11,435 nt of DNA from Echinococcus granulosus (taxonomy: Eukaryota > Platyhelminthes > Cestoda > Cyclophyllidea > Taeniidae), in assembly GCF_000524195.1 (NCBI RefSeq), contig NW_020170395.1:232794-244228 (forward strand), read 5' to 3'. The position numbers and the translations under genes are program-made. Below the pieces are notes generated by a model that was not told the DNA's origin, searched no databases, and was given only the letters and a program-made list of their open reading frames with translations. Shown one piece after another: positions 1 to 8,630 of the stretch; positions within the stretch are counted from its first letter, which is position 1, and each line of letters opens with the position of its first letter.

Positions 1-1
1 C

Positions 2-18
2 GACAGCACCAGTTTAGT
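2..18 (+). repeat. Left terminal inverted repeat (17 bp)
   Basis: GACAGCACCAGTTTAGT is the exact reverse complement of positions 11418-11434. The match stops at base 1 (c, against a on the complement of base 11435) and at base 19 on the inner side. A perfect 17-base inverted match sitting one base from both window edges is not expected by chance, so the window was probably bounded by it. This fits the ends of a DNA transposon, or two opposed copies of a dispersed repeat cut by the window. No superfamily terminus (for example CACTA or the hAT CAGGG type) is recognised. Confidence 0.75.
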
Positions 19-21
19 GCT
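5..21. repeat. Hairpin inside the left terminal repeat
   Basis: AGCAC (5-9) can pair with GTGCT (17-21) around a seven-base loop. The stem spans most of the terminal repeat and its inner edge. The matching structure on the right is at 11410-11432. Confidence 0.4.
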
Positions 22-52
22 CACGTGGTTCGTGATCCACTTGGTTGTGGAT
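21..52. repeat. Two subterminal hairpins next to the left repeat
   Basis: TCACG (21-25) pairs with CGTGA (31-35), and ATCCAC (35-40) pairs with GTGGAT (47-52), giving two abutting short stems just inside the left repeat. The first contains a CACGTG E-box at 22-27. Stems of five and six bases are common by chance, so only the position is of interest. Confidence 0.3.
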
Positions 53-807
53 TCTCTAAAAAGTCCTGTTAGGGCTTATAATTTACAATGTTTTTTGTGC
101 ACCATTTTTTACACAGCGAGATTGTTTTACCCCACGCACCACTACAGTATCATGACGCACATTCCATCCGACCTTTGCGCACTGCTATAACAACAACAAC
201 AACAGCCACTTCTTCCATGCTAGCAGCCTTAATATTTATCCACTAATGAATTTAGACTCCACATTTGATAAGGTATCTCATTTCAAGATATTTAGAATGA
301 TGAAGTGACCAAATTTGTACGCCGAACGTTTGATTGCAAACGTGGTTTGAGTTGTGACTATGGTTTACCAGTCTCCTCCATAGCTACCACAGCGTAATTT
401 GGAATATCACTTACCAAATCCATAAAATTGAATAATAAAGCTGCGATTCCCTGTTATTCTTTTGAATTTCCCCTACAACTCATTAAGTATAAAACATGAA
501 GTTTATAGGGTTTAGTGAAAGCACTCAAACGAGAACAAATCTGGATATCCGAAATGAGACTAACTTTCCTAGTTCTTGTGCATTATTCATGCCTTATTTG
601 CCTAAAACTCAACATTGCGCAAAGTGAATTGAATTTGCTGCAAGTTTTTTCATATTTTTTGGGCCATATTTGAACTGTTAAGTTTCACAAACAAATAAGT
701 ATGCATAGATAAATGCTTAGAAAGCTGAAAATTGACCAGCTTTGAATTCTATGTTGTATGGATGAGAGGGGAATACAATGTAGTGCTCTGGATGTTTGTT
801 TGGTCTT
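53..807. other. Non-coding AT-rich stretch
   Basis: No frame here looks like a gene. The stretch holds an (AAC)5 microsatellite at 189-203 and a TATAAAA string at 488-494. No coding sequence follows that string, so I do not call it a promoter. The minus-strand open frame of 152 codons beginning at 1143 runs into this stretch and stops at 685. It opens with GTG, has its first ATG at codon 13, matches no family I know and crosses a repeat copy, so I treat it as non-coding. Confidence 0.5.
189..203 (+). repeat. (AAC)5 microsatellite
   Basis: Five perfect AAC units lie in otherwise non-repetitive AT-rich sequence. The tract is short, of a kind common in eukaryotic non-coding DNA. Confidence 0.85.
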
Positions 808-943
808 GTGGGCATCTAAGGCTCGATTTTTGTGATTCAAATGTAGACAGTGCCAGTAGTCCTCCAGTTCTCTGTATTTTGGCAGCACATATTCTACCCT
901 AGTCGCATGACTACTTTCTTTTTCAAAGAAGACTTGTAGTGCC
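808..943 (-). repeat. Diverged dispersed repeat, copy 1
   Basis: This segment aligns with 1635-1784 in the same orientation. The best part starts at a shared 13-base block beginning TGCCAGTAGTCC and continues through ATATTCT, CCCTAGT and ATGACT blocks. Identity over the roughly 92-base core is about 70 percent by eye. The outer part shares GTGGGCA and TAAGGCTC. On the minus strand both copies can be read in one frame as S-H-x-T-R-x-E-Y-x-x-P-x-Y-R, but substitutions are not concentrated at third codon positions and the copies have different indels, so an old non-coding or decayed mobile repeat is more likely than a gene. Confidence 0.65.
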
Positions 944-1634
944 ACACTAGTGGCAACAGCAAGTGATCCCGATTGTAGTGTATAATAGCCATGCTGGACC
1001 TTAATGTGGAGGAAGAAGGGTATATACTGCGGATGGGAAAATCTGTAACGACCCATAACAGAGGGGCTGAAAGTGACGTCTACCCCAGGCAACCACCCCG
1101 GACTCATGTTCTGCGGGAATGCTGTTAACAAAAAAAGCGACACTAGCCGTAAACGATCTAGAAAAGTTTGTTACGGAGGTGTCTGTAGTACCAGCTTGAA
1201 GATGTCAACGAAGTGAACGCGCGATGCCTCCACCTCTTTACTATCTGGATTTAACTCAGATTGTTAGATAGTTGAGCATCACTGAAGTGCTAAACCTCTT
1301 CTTTTTTACCTGACTCTGCCTTTAAACCAAGCCATAGACATACTTGATGACCTATACATTTACTTCTCCCCCCATCTGGATTCCTAAACAGGCCAAGGCT
1401 CAAGATCGAGTAGAATCACTGGAAGTTTAGCTGACGTTGCAGTCAGTTGCCTTCACACTTGCACACAAATTTGATGACTAACTGATTTGGCTCGTTGGTG
1501 TTTTTCTTACATCACCGACTGCGTTTTGATGATTGATGCGGAATGTTAACCGACGGGAGCGAGGTAGATGACGCTTAAAAGAGGGGGTGGGATGCGCAAT
1601 CCCTTAATAGGTTGTTAAACTCTAGATTTTAATG
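944..1634. other. Spacer between the two repeat copies
   Basis: No gene is supported. A CRE-like TGACGTC lies at 1074-1080 (seven of eight bases of the TGACGTCA consensus), and a short G-rich run lies near 1582-1591. Beyond the aligned repeat I found no further similarity between the two flanks, so this does not look like one large tandem duplication. Confidence 0.4.
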
Positions 1635-1784
1635 GTGGGCAACGTAAGGCTCCACAAATGTACCCTTGCCTGGCGACCTGTTCTAAAGGCCATGCCAGTA
1701 GTCCTTCAGCCCTTCTGTAAGTCGGCATTATATATTCTGCCCTAGTGTTATGACTTCGTTCTTCTTCGATGAGGTCTCGAGGCC
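1635..1784 (-). repeat. Diverged dispersed repeat, copy 2
   Basis: This is the partner of 808-943, same orientation, about 830 bases downstream. It carries roughly 15 to 20 extra bases between the outer TAAGGCTC block and the TGCCAGTAGTCC core. The minus-strand frame through it (100 codons, opening at TTG near 1917) does not stay aligned with the frame of copy 1 past the conserved block, because an indel shifts it. This argues against a conserved protein. Confidence 0.65.
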
Positions 1785-1844
1785 CTGCAGATTCGAAATG
1801 CCCATGAGAAATCCAACTAATATGCAGTTTTGTGAGCAACTCGC

Positions 1845-1860
1845 GGTTACCATGGTAACC
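1845..1860. promoter_or_regulatory. Perfect 16-bp palindrome matching the RFX X-box
   Basis: The sequence is GGTTACCATGGTAACC, its own reverse complement. Its inner 14 bases, GTTACC-AT-GGTAAC, fit the X-box consensus GTNRCC N0-3 RGYAAC bound by RFX transcription factors, which in animals drive many ciliary genes. I estimate about 0.1 chance matches to the degenerate motif in a window of this size. It lies about 60 bases to the right of repeat copy 2. No gene start is visible beside it, so function is unproven. Confidence 0.4.
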
Positions 1861-3017
1861 ATGACTAAAACCCCAGGTTTTTATGTGTACTTTGTATATT
1901 CTTGCTTTTGGGTACAAAAAAAGATATTCTGTTCACTAATCATCCACTTAAGGTAATTAGGGTGTCTAGCAGCGACCGATTCTGTACTTTGGACACACAG
2001 GCAGTTAAATGACTTTCAAGTCAAAGTTGCACCACCACGTAGCTGAGTAAATTCGTTAAAGTTCCCAAATGTCTTCATAATCAACTTTATTTTGTTCGCA
2101 CCATTTTTCACGATTTATTAACTAATGCGATCAAATTTATGAATTAGGCATACACTATTAAAAGCATACTTATCAAAATTTTATAAATTTTAAACTGTGA
2201 AATATTGGGCAATTTTCCCGTCTTTCTGCCAAAATTAAAGGCAGAATTGGTAGAAATAGTTAACTTTAATAAGCTTTCTGTGCTTTTGGCTTACTCAGGG
2301 GAGCTAAAATTGACCGGCCCCCTGCTCGAGATGCATGGATGGTAACGAGGCACGCGATCAAAACCATTTCCCCATGCAACTAAGGAAGAATATTTTGACT
2401 CTGAAATCCCATTGGTACTTTGAAATAGACTCACTTTATCACCCCCAATTTTTGCCGTTCTTTGCATCTGTTATGATTCCCTTTGCTGGCCTCCTCGTAC
2501 ACGTCATTGATAGAAAGCTTGTAAACTTCGAATCTCCAACAATCAGCCCCCCAATTTTTTTTCGCTAAGTACAAGATCTAAATGTTAAAAATGAAACAAG
2601 GAACCTTCTAATAAGGTTTGGTAGAAACTTTCAAAACGAATTCCTCAGATCCGCACACACCAGATCCAGTTTACCTTGGAAATACCCACAGATTTTAGAG
2701 ATACTACGACCGGCTTTCCTGTTGTCCATCGAAGACCCTTAACTTGTCTCCAAAATTTTTATTTTCTATGAAATATACTGCTTTTTTTAGGTGACATTTG
2801 AAGATGGAATGGCAAATTTTTTTGAAATATTTTATCCTTTGTAGGTAGTCGGAGTGTTAGCGGTGGACCAGATTTGGGGCAGAATTACACAGTTAAGGCG
2901 GAGGCTGTGACTAAGGGCAGACCACCACTTGATTTTAATAAAAGTCACATTAATGCAACAGATTAAGGTCAACTTGATCTTTTCACTTTTTACTGATTTT
3001 CGGCTATAATAAATGCG
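1861..3017. other. Non-coding stretch with one small ATG frame
   Basis: The only ATG-initiated frame of note is 77 codons at 2335-2568 on the plus strand. It has no recognisable motif and a poor start context (t at -3), and is probably chance. A hairpin lies at 2224-2246. The rest is AT-rich with homopolymer runs and gives no sign of exons, RNA genes or mobile-element proteins. Confidence 0.4.
2224..2246. repeat. Short perfect hairpin
   Basis: TTCTGCC (2224-2230) pairs with GGCAGAA (2240-2246) around a nine-base AT loop. There is no T-run or gene end beside it that would make it a terminator. Confidence 0.35.
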
Positions 3018-3085
3018 TGTCGAAAACTCATGGACTTTAATATACTACGGCGAAATTCATGCGACTCTAGTCCAATTTCCCGACA
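3018..3085. repeat. Cluster of three degenerate 16-base units
   Basis: CGAAAACTCATGGACT (3021-3036) and CGAAATTCATGCGACT (3051-3066) are an imperfect direct repeat 30 bases apart. A third, inverted relative follows: AGTCC at 3069-3073 through CGACA at 3081-3085 reads on the other strand as TGTCGGGAAATTGGACT, resembling TGTCGAAAACTCATGGACT at 3018-3036. The units share the CGAAA and GGACT-like ends. No function is known. Confidence 0.35.
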
Positions 3086-4178
3086 ATATCTTGTCTTCAA
3101 AAATAACACGAATTAACAAGGAACATCATGTCTAAAATAACACGATAATACAGCCTTCAAAACACCTACCTTTAAGGGTGGCTTTGCAGTCGGTGGAAGG
3201 AAGGGACCATACCTCAGGCGAAAGGGCGACAGAATAACCTAGTATAAGTTATAGAGAGATTATCAGGTTGTTGCTGTCTGTGACAGTAAAAGATCATTTT
3301 TTGTTTCCCACTTAAGACCCCACGTTGTTCAAACGAAATGAAGAGTAGCCTTTGGTCCAGACAAAATGGTTCAAACCAGATAAAAACAAATGTTTGGTTG
3401 GTCACCCAAGTTTCCACTTCTCAACGAAAGTTCAATTCTTCTCAGAGAAGCTTTTTCCCTGGTCGCAACTTTGTATTATTTTTGGGACTCTCCGAACCTT
3501 TAGACACCTCTTTTTAGCCGTTTAAATCTCATCCACTTGAAGCAGCGATCTCCATCCCTGTGCCTTTGGGGATGGTATATGTACGCGAATTGGATTGCTA
3601 GAGGACAACTTTCCATCACAAAATTACGCGTCTCATCAAGAAATCGTTTCAACGGGCAATAAGCACTATTTAAAAATAGTTTCTTTGAACACAAAACGAT
3701 TGAGATAACGCTGTTACCGCTGTTAGTAACCCAAATAAGCGATCTTTTGCCTAAATTCATTAAAAAGTTAGGGAGTGTTCTTGATGGAAGGCGACGTTTA
3801 ATGTACCTGGACTCTAAATATGCGTAGAATCTGGTAGCAAATATAATAAAAAATCCCTGCGGCGACAATTAACAGGATAATCCTCGGAAGCTGAAGTCAA
3901 TTCAGTTTTTAAATGTGTCAGAGAACATTTGATTATTTTTGGCAAATAAGGTGAGTAAATTCCAAGGAGCGATGAGTTGCCAGTGTTTACTTTGAAACAT
4001 TGCTAACACTGTTAAAGTCAGCACCGTAATCAATGGCGCATCACTGCCTAAACTGGAACGAGTCTCTCTATCCTTCACCCTCGCTTTATCTTAAAAAGGT
4101 GAAAGAAGCAAACTCTTGGTTAGTGGCAAGTGACAATCAATGCAAGTGGCCTTAAATGCCGCCGTTGTGCCAATAGTA
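3086..4178. other. Non-coding stretch with unsupported minus-strand frame
   Basis: A 122-codon minus-strand open frame ends at 3500 and opens at 3868 with TTG. It is basic and aromatic-rich, shows no domain I know, and its first in-frame ATG comes more than 30 codons in. I do not call it a gene. One hairpin lies at 3552-3575. Nothing else stands out. Confidence 0.4.
3552..3575. repeat. Short GC-rich hairpin
   Basis: CCATCCC (3552-3558) pairs with GGGATGG (3569-3575). A G-T wobble can extend the stem by one pair, leaving an eight-base loop. It is isolated, with no gene next to it. Confidence 0.35.
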
Positions 4179-4215
4179 AAAGGTGAACATCAGATGAAAT
4201 GCCGACCTCACCTTT
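4179..4215. repeat. Inverted pair of AAAGGTGA half-sites
   Basis: AAAGGTGA (4179-4186) and TCACCTTT (4208-4215) form eight-base inverted arms 21 bases apart. A third AAAGGTGA, in the same orientation as the first, lies at 4095-4102. This may be a pair of binding half-sites or chance. Confidence 0.3.
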
Positions 4216-5219
4216 AAGTCCTGAGAAATAACAATCTCGTAATTCTGTTATTGTTGCACTAGAAAGCCCTTGGCATTTATCCCTTTACCGATAACGGTGA
4301 GATTGGACTGATACACTACTTAGGAGGGATTTCAGCGCACACACATTCTGCTCATTGTGATAATTTAAAGCACCAGAAAAAGTTCTTCTGTAGCCTCTCA
4401 TACGACCTCAAAGCACCCGTATGCACGCAAGAATCTTCTTGTTTTGTTACCAGCAAAACTATTAATGTACTTTGTAGGACGAGTACTGTTTGAGGAAATA
4501 ATAGGTTAGTATACTACAGCAGGATACTTCTTTAGGATAAATTCATGTTCCACCGGTCCTTTTGAGGAAATAAAATAGACCACCTCTTAGTAGCTTATCT
4601 ACTTCAGACAGTAATATCTCTAATGCTGGGTCAGAAACGAACACTTTACTGGATAATGGCAAGCTTTTTGAGGGGGGATGGGGAAACAAACCAGCCTGTG
4701 CAGCCATAAAAAGGCTGGAACACGGGTGCAGGAAAGAAGTAGAGAAAGTGCTGCTAAGTTGGGGTGTGCATCAACCACCAAGGCGTATAGGGGGAAGTGG
4801 AAATGTTTTTGATAACATCGGACCCAGGTGCACAAATTCCGCCAATTTTTAGGTCAAAATCTTGTCAAAATATAGTAAAAGAACATTTTGGGAGTGGGAC
4901 TTTGAATTTGCAACACTCAGCGGTTGGTAAACAAAAAAGCCATGAGATCATGCTTTTGGCGCCAGATCAAAATTTGAGGCTATCGTGAATCATTACAGCC
5001 CCTTAGCTGATCAAAAAAATGTCTTTTTCACTAAATATAATTGAGTTTGTTGCAAAACAGTAAGGAGAGCTAAATTAAAATCTGATCTTTCGGTTGTTTT
5101 AGAAATGCTTAGAATGAAAACAGGAGAGACAGGGTGATGAGCTGGCGCTATTAAACCTTAATCCAACAAAACGCACTTAAAACGAGAAATTGCAGAATAG
5201 TGAAAACTTTGAATACCTT
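4216..5219. other. Non-coding stretch with G-rich plus strand at 4671-4800
   Basis: No gene is seen. From about 4671 the plus strand has runs GGGGGG (4672-4677) and GGGG (4680-4683), followed by the CCAGCC/GGCTGG inverted repeat at 4691-4718 and further G-runs up to about 4796. Short frames on both strands here open at GTG or TTG and have no motif. Confidence 0.4.
4691..4718. repeat. Hairpin with two alternative stems
   Basis: CCAGCC (4691-4696) or CAGCC (4701-4705) can each pair with GGCTG(G) (4713-4718), giving two mutually exclusive stems. The inner one has a seven-base A-rich loop. There is no coding context. Confidence 0.3.
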
Positions 5220-5251
5220 TTTTAAGTGCAAATTTTTTACTTGCCTTAAAA
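5220..5251. repeat. Bulged 11-bp AT-rich hairpin
   Basis: TTTTAAG (5220-5226), a bulged t, then GCAA (5228-5231) pair with TTGC and CTTAAAA (5241-5251) around a nine-base T-rich loop. It lies in a very AT-rich stretch, where such stems arise readily. Confidence 0.3.
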
Positions 5252-6346
5252 TCTATCTTTGTAGTTAACCTTAGAATTCTTCTTAAAAGCGGTCGCCTTT
5301 AAATTTGGCGTTTATTATCTCTCAAAAAGGTGACTGTCTTTAAATAACACTAGTTAAAAGCCCATTTGGAGCTAAAATGTATAGAATAATTTCATGGGGT
5401 TGCAAAGTTTTTCGTTGGTAAATGATTGCCCTTTAAGTTGGTCTGCAACGGAGAGATGGTAATAGCCCGGAATCCGAGTGATTTCCAAAATTACTTCAAC
5501 CATACATCCAAACAAAAATGCACTTTCCCATAGCCAAAACATCACCCAATTCCCTACAAAAAGAGAAAACTTAATTTGTAACATACTTTGAAGTGGTAGG
5601 CTTGAGCAAACAGATTCGGGTGCATGTTTAAGGCCTCCCTACTACGAACTCACATTACTCAGAGTGACGAAGAAATTGCCAGCCATTTGGCACAACGACA
5701 TAGTGGTAAATCACACTCACCATGACTGGGAGGGCGATTAGTCAGCGGCTTCTTCCATGTACAGTAGAAATAAGGCGGTCCACGTAATTGCGCAACCCAC
5801 ATCCACCCACCCATTCATCCACATGCACACACACACACGCAAACTGAGTTGGCTAACACTTGGTCTACCCCTGCGTGACGCAACCTCCCTCGGTTAAAGT
5901 TAAGTAAAGTAGAAACAAGACATTCCACTGTCCCTAAAAATGCCATTTGGGGTTGCGTCCGTGAAGGGGCATGTCTCAGGGCCTCGAAGGTGGGAAATTC
6001 TCACAGTCCTAATGGGCAATTGGTACGTGAACATACACAAGAAGTAAGGGACTGGAATTGCATGAGGACCACCGGACTAGGTACATTTGTCTTTTTGTGA
6101 TTGTAAAAAAATATTTAGAAGTCAAACTTTCCGTTGGTATGCGTCAGGAAACGTCTCTGTGAGAAAAGGCCTACTGAGTCAAGCTTGACTATCCTCGTTT
6201 CATTTGGCTGCTCATTTTTTAGTTCTTATGAAGATGGGAAAAAAATCATTTGCTTCTTTGTGTCCTAGAATCGACCCCTCTCCTATGAATGTAACACACA
6301 GAATAATCTCCAGGGCTTGTAAAGTAGCCTGACCGACGTGCGGTGG
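5252..6346. other. Non-coding stretch with CA-rich tract
   Basis: A 70-codon ATG frame on the minus strand (5584 to 5372) is hydrophobic at its start but has no family features, and is probably chance. The main structure is the C/A-rich low-complexity tract at 5795-5838. An AP-1-type TGAGTCA occurs at 6175-6181. No gene is supported. Confidence 0.4.
5795..5838 (+). repeat. C/A-rich low-complexity tract with short (CA)n
   Basis: Imperfect CCAC/CATCC units run into 13 bases of perfect alternating CA at 5826-5838. This is a typical eukaryotic simple-sequence tract. Confidence 0.75.
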
Positions 6347-6360
6347 CCCAATACATTGGG
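6347..6360. promoter_or_regulatory. Back-to-back CCAAT motifs
   Basis: CCCAAT-AC-ATTGGG places a CCAAT (6348-6352) and an inverted CCAAT (6355-6359) two bases apart in a near-perfect palindrome. NF-Y binds CCAAT in animal promoters, but no transcription unit is visible nearby, so this is a motif match only. Confidence 0.2.
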
Positions 6361-7686
6361 AGGTCGCAGTGTAATTTTCTTGATCTCATTTTTCAAAGGG
6401 GCTTATTAACACGAGCAAGAATTCATCCTAAAGGTTGGGAGTGAAAACAGCCTCTTGACTAGCATGGGAAAGGCATGTGCTGATACGCTTTTTACTGCAG
6501 TATGATGCACATGGAAAAAGGTTTTACGACTAGCGGTATGAGTGTACCAGGCGGAGGTAAGTAGCCCCCACTTGGGCACGTTTTGAGTGACATGATGAGT
6601 TGAGCGCGGGAGAGAACAATTAGGAAGGTTGTATTTACACTTTTCACAGCAAAAAAATGTTTACAGCATCATTACATGACTCAGTAAGCCGGTATTCAGA
6701 CGCCTTCTTTCTCCAGACCAATGCAGACATGGAACAATGCCTGTCACACATTCCCCTTAAGAATATTTTCGAGAGCCACTAAAGCTTGAATTTAATTGTT
6801 TTTATACCAGTTTATGTGATCGTCAAATACAGGAACAATAAAGCCTTTTTGGTCTTGGACAACAAATGATTAATGGATAAGCCGACTCAGACAATATTTT
6901 GCTATTGTTGGAAGAATTTTTTGCCTTGTTCAGTTCCCTTTTTCCCTTTTTACGGGAATGAACGGACAGTAAAAACAAATGAAAGGCAACTTTAACATAT
7001 GGCCTTACGGACTTCTGGACTATTCGAATGCTTAAGAGGAGGTGAAAGGTCAAAAATACTCCCTGCTTTTAATGATGCAAGTTTTGGGAGGTGTTTTTCT
7101 GTTTGGCTGACTTATTGTTCACAGCAGTATGTCTGTCTTCCACTCACTACAATTTACTAAACTCCACTTCATCGGGGCAAACTGTTTGTGCCTTGATAGT
7201 AACTCCACAGAAAGGTAATAAAAAATTACTTTTAAATATAAGGTAATTCTTGTTTGCTTGGAGAGTCTGTAATTATTATTAGAACTAGTTTATTTAATTT
7301 CAAAACATGGGGTTAGCGCGATATACATTAAACAGAATTACACGATAGGTTTTTTGACCATAAATTAACTCTCGAACTAGAATATATTAGGGCGAAATTT
7401 TTGGTGCTGTGAGAGAACTAACTGGAAGGAAGGTCGCACAACTCACTGCAAAAAGTAGACAGCAGAATTCAACTATGCTGAAGAAAAACTGAGAAAAACT
7501 CTACAAGCAGCAGTAAATAGAAGCAAACTTATACCTATTAGCGGTGTCAATGTTAAATGGCATTTTGAGGATCATTCTGTCGTGGGTAAAAGTTATGCAA
7601 AGTTTCACACTTATGATCAGCTATTCTAACGCGTAATCAGATATTAGTTACTTCTGCCTCAAAAAAAAACACGAATGAGATAGAAC
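6361..7686. other. Non-coding stretch, AT-rich toward its right half
   Basis: No frame, RNA gene or mobile-element protein is recognised. An AP-1-type TGACTCA occurs at 6677-6683. A 76-codon minus-strand frame ending at 6823 opens with TTG and has no motif. From about 7200 to 7420 the sequence is AT-rich and shows a faint similarity to 3026-3061 that I do not consider significant. Confidence 0.4.
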
Positions 7687-7709
7687 AAAATGGGAGGGGA
7701 GAGGAGGCA
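7687..7709 (+). repeat. Purine- and G-rich run
   Basis: A nearly pure purine stretch contains GGG, GGGG and GG runs. It lies about 100 bases before the CpG-rich island and may belong to the same regulatory region. Confidence 0.4.
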
Positions 7710-7816
7710 CCCATGCACACACTACATAACACGATTTCCCCTCCAAAAAGTTTGTATTTATGTGTGAAAATTAAAAAAAACTTTGCTAACCAACTAAACG
7801 CTTTTGGAAGACGACT

Positions 7817-7823
7817 CTTCCGG
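7817..7823 (-). promoter_or_regulatory. ETS-type core site
   Basis: CTTCCGG, the complement of CCGGAAG, is the usual ETS-family core. It lies at the left part of the CpG-rich island. A seven-base match carries little weight alone. Confidence 0.25.
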
Positions 7824-7931
7824 TTGGGGAGGGGAGTGCTGCCGCTTTTGTTGCCAGAGTCGCGGATTCAGAGGTGTCGTGCGTGGGCGAGGACGTGGGA
7901 GCGCGATATCTCCCGATGACTGGACCGAGAC

Positions 7932-7957
7932 GTGTGCATGCGCAAGCGCATGTCCAC
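7932..7957. promoter_or_regulatory. NRF1-like palindrome and hairpin
   Basis: TGCGCAAGCGCA (7939-7950) matches the NRF1 consensus YGCGCAYGCGCR at 11 of 12 positions. An overlapping TGTGCATGCGCA (7933-7944) also matches at 11 of 12. The same bases form a stem, CATGCGC (7937-7943) with GCGCATG (7946-7952), extendable through a wobble and one mismatch by three more pairs. In DNA this is best read as a palindromic binding site in the island. Confidence 0.35.
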
Positions 7958-8285
7958 ACCCACATAATCGCAGGCTCGCTTCGCCTGACTCAGTCAGTCA
8001 AAACCCACGACTTTTATTTTCCAACAGAGAATGGCACTCATTCCTCAGTCTTTTCGTCACAGTCATCAAGTAAACGAAGCCATAGGGAACGAGGCTGTGT
8101 GATGTCTGGTTAAATTTCCTCAAGAATTTAAGTCATTGAGAACTACTAGCCTCGTTTGTTCATATTCATTACGATTAGGGTAATAATTTAAAAACGGCAT
8201 TGACATTGCTTAGAGGGAATAGATTTCGTGGCAGGCGGCATAAATGGCATTATGTTTAATAACGTGAGCTAGGTCTGGATCCAAA

Positions 8286-8301
8286 GTCACATATATGTGA
8301 C
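8286..8301. repeat. Perfect 16-bp palindrome
   Basis: GTCACATATATGTGAC is its own reverse complement, and flanking bases do not extend it. It could be a dimer binding site. I know of no exact factor match. Confidence 0.5.
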
Positions 8302-8610
8302 AGTTTGCACGTCATTAATTTACAGTAAAGTATACATCTAAACCTGAGCGACTGTGTCTAAAACAGTAAAGGAGACGTAGATTGTTCTTGATCTAAGAGC
8401 GATTGCAATTTGTGGTTTTTGAAAAGCCATCGATTTGGCAAAAAATAAAGATTAAAGTGTCAAATTAAACCGAAAATGAAGCATATGGGTTGGAATCCCA
8501 GTGTCAATCTCATCTCAGGCTCCTAAAATTAAAATGAATGCTAAACTCAGGTTATTTGAAGGCATTTAGTGTTTAAAATGGACGAAACGGAAACGCGTTG
8601 CCATAACCTC

Positions 8611-8630
8611 GGTGGGGGTGACAGGGGAGG
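8611..8630 (+). other. Possible two-tetrad G-quadruplex motif
   Basis: Four G-runs (8611-8612, 8614-8618, 8624-8627, 8629-8630) are separated by loops of one, five and one bases. Only two tetrads are possible because the outer runs are two bases long, so stability would be modest. Confidence 0.25.

Larger units (their letters stand above)
7801..7990. promoter_or_regulatory. CpG-rich island, candidate promoter or first exon
   Basis: I count 19 CpG dinucleotides in these 190 bases, about twice the number expected from the overall base composition, and GC content is clearly above the flanks. The island contains an ETS core CTTCCGG (7817-7823), an NRF1-like TGCGCAAGCGCA (7939-7950) and an AP-1 site TGACTCA (7986-7992). 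These site types are common in TATA-less housekeeping promoters of animals. The plus-strand frame through 7804-8073 reads RGFRGVVRGRGRG at codons 20-32 (7861-7899), which resembles an RGG-type region, but it lacks an ATG at its start. Direction of transcription cannot be decided. Confidence 0.35.

Noticed and set aside
488..494. TATAAAA as a promoter
   Set aside because: No open frame, exon or RNA gene follows in either direction. The motif is common in AT-rich DNA.
685..1143. 152-codon minus-strand open frame as a gene
   Set aside because: It opens at GTG with the first ATG at codon 13, shows no known domain, and overlaps a dispersed repeat whose second copy does not keep the frame.
2335..2568. 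77-codon ATG frame on the plus strand
   Set aside because: It has a weak start context and no recognisable motif. It is short enough to be chance.
3500..3868. 122-codon minus-strand open frame as a gene
   Set aside because: It opens at TTG, has no motif or family resemblance, and has nothing gene-like around it. A frame of this length is not surprising by chance in 11 kb.
4048..4056. Internal CTAAACTGG copy of the terminal repeat core (also ACCAGTTTA at 6806-6814)
   Set aside because: Only nine bases match and neither extends to the rest of the 17-mer. This is compatible with chance.
3026..7403. Similarity between 3026-3061 and about 7368-7403
   Set aside because: About 27 of 36 bases match without gaps, but a rough estimate gives a substantial chance of such a match in an AT-rich window, and the flanks do not extend it.
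8490..8510. Possible tRNA T-arm in GGTTGGAATCCCAG
   Set aside because: It lacks the conserved GTTCRA core and no acceptor, D or anticodon arms can be placed around it.
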